From Charina bottae (taxonomy: Eukaryota; Chordata; Lepidosauria; Squamata; Charinaidae), in the NCBI GenBank assembly GCA_023362775.1, contig JALMGJ010000005.1, positions 84,330,921 through 84,394,920 of the forward strand: a stretch of DNA of 64,000 nt, in the 5' to 3' direction. Below, in pieces: positions 63,390 to 64,000 of this stretch. Within the stretch, counting starts at the first letter, position 1, and every line of letters begins with the position of its first letter. A program made the translations under genes and the position numbers. A model generated the notes under the pieces. That model did not search any database. It saw only the letters and a list, made by a program, of their open reading frames with translations, and was not told the DNA's origin.

Positions 63390-64000
63390 GTTTCTTTCTT
63401 TTTATTAAATTTTATTAAGTTTTACAATACATAATAAAAGTTAGAATAGAAAAAAGAAATAGAAACAGAAATACAAAATAAGAAAAAGATAAAGAAAAAG
63501 TGAAGTCAAGAAATAATAAGCAAAGAAAATATAGAAAATAGATGTCCTCCAATCTATCTTTGAACTTAAAGTACAATAATTGATTTTAAATGTTAGTCCT
63601 TCATACAGTATACTGGAACTTTTCTTTGTCATATGCCTTTTGATTTCTTTAATCCAATCTTCTAATCTTCATATAGGTTTCACCTTTCTTACTGTCTCCC
63701 AATAATCCATCTTTGGCTTCCACTCCTTGAAGTAGTAGTTAAATGTTGAATGTTCATTACTACATATTTATATCTTCAATAAAGTCCAATTAGTATAACA
63801 AATAAAAGCCTTATTTACTTCTAATAAACTACAATATATTCTATTCATATTATGACTCATAACCTAACATATTATGTAACTTAATACATAATTTAGCAAT
63901 TCTTATAATGTTCATACATATATGTTTCTATAATTTAATTCTAATATATATATATCTCCATAAAAAAGGAATTCTTCTATCTCAATTATCCCTCTATAAT
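63390..64000 (-). mobile_element. L1 LINE 3' UTR and end of ORF2 (continues beyond window)
   Basis: The T-rich start (TTTCTTTTTATTAAATTTTA) and the following A/G-rich stretch match the layout of the L1 3' end at 27170-27400 in the same orientation. Sequence such as TTTCTTTAATCCAATCTTCT and TCCCAATAATCCATCTTTGG is typical of the reverse of the L1 ORF2 tail. The frame is not open. It runs off the right edge. Confidence 0.6.

Overview
The window is vertebrate nuclear DNA, most likely from a squamate reptile (lizard or snake). The evidence is an intron-split CAMK2 gene with a CpG-island promoter, together with BovB (RTE) LINEs, Sauria-type tRNA SINEs, L2, CR1 and L1 LINEs, Penelope-like elements, many hAT and Tc1/mariner miniatures and abundant microsatellites. 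No prokaryotic gene, phage, CRISPR array, rRNA or genuine tRNA gene was seen. The species could not be resolved.

Host gene (1-5000): the minus strand carries the 5' end of a calcium/calmodulin-dependent protein kinase II gene, best matched to the gamma isoform (CAMK2G). Exon 1 (4171-4235) lies in a CpG island (about 3690-4960). Exon 2 (2017-2111) encodes the glycine-rich loop and the ATP-binding lysine. Both have correct splice sites and matching phase, and the rest of the gene lies left of base 1. Everything right of about 5 kb is upstream flank. I found no further confident host exon there; a small GC-rich candidate promoter lies near 56.2-56.36 kb.

Mobile-element landscape: 7-19.6 kb holds SINEs, a folded-back Tc1 element, CR1 and old L2 fragments, a Tigger-like miniature, and a minus-strand Tc1 copy (16.1-19.57 kb) broken by two hAT miniatures and one Penelope-like element (PLE). 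19.6-24.8 kb is an L2 LINE whose AT-rich tail received a nearly full-length BovB with an uninterrupted 1024-residue ORF. 25.6-31 kb holds CR1, L1 and a second BovB subfamily. 31-42.6 kb holds palindromic hAT miniatures, a solo LTR, a second L2 and GC-rich hAT copies. 42896-49117 is a chromodomain Ty3/Gypsy element with paired LTRs. 49.2-52.9 kb is a second PLE, itself split by three insertions. 53-64 kb is mixed SINE, L2, BovB, RTE and L1 remnants in otherwise unassigned DNA.

Most notable signals: (i) a PLE whose reverse transcriptase and GIY-YIG endonuclease lie on opposite strands inside one target-site duplication; (ii) hammerhead-ribozyme-like motifs in three PLE end families; (iii) a Gypsy element with LTRs that look identical where both are present, but a pol broken by several stops, and with a possible self-priming primer-binding site; (iv) minisatellites pairing GC boxes with CCAAT boxes, shared by two different hAT families. 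All calls were made by reading the sequence; no alignment or database search was run.
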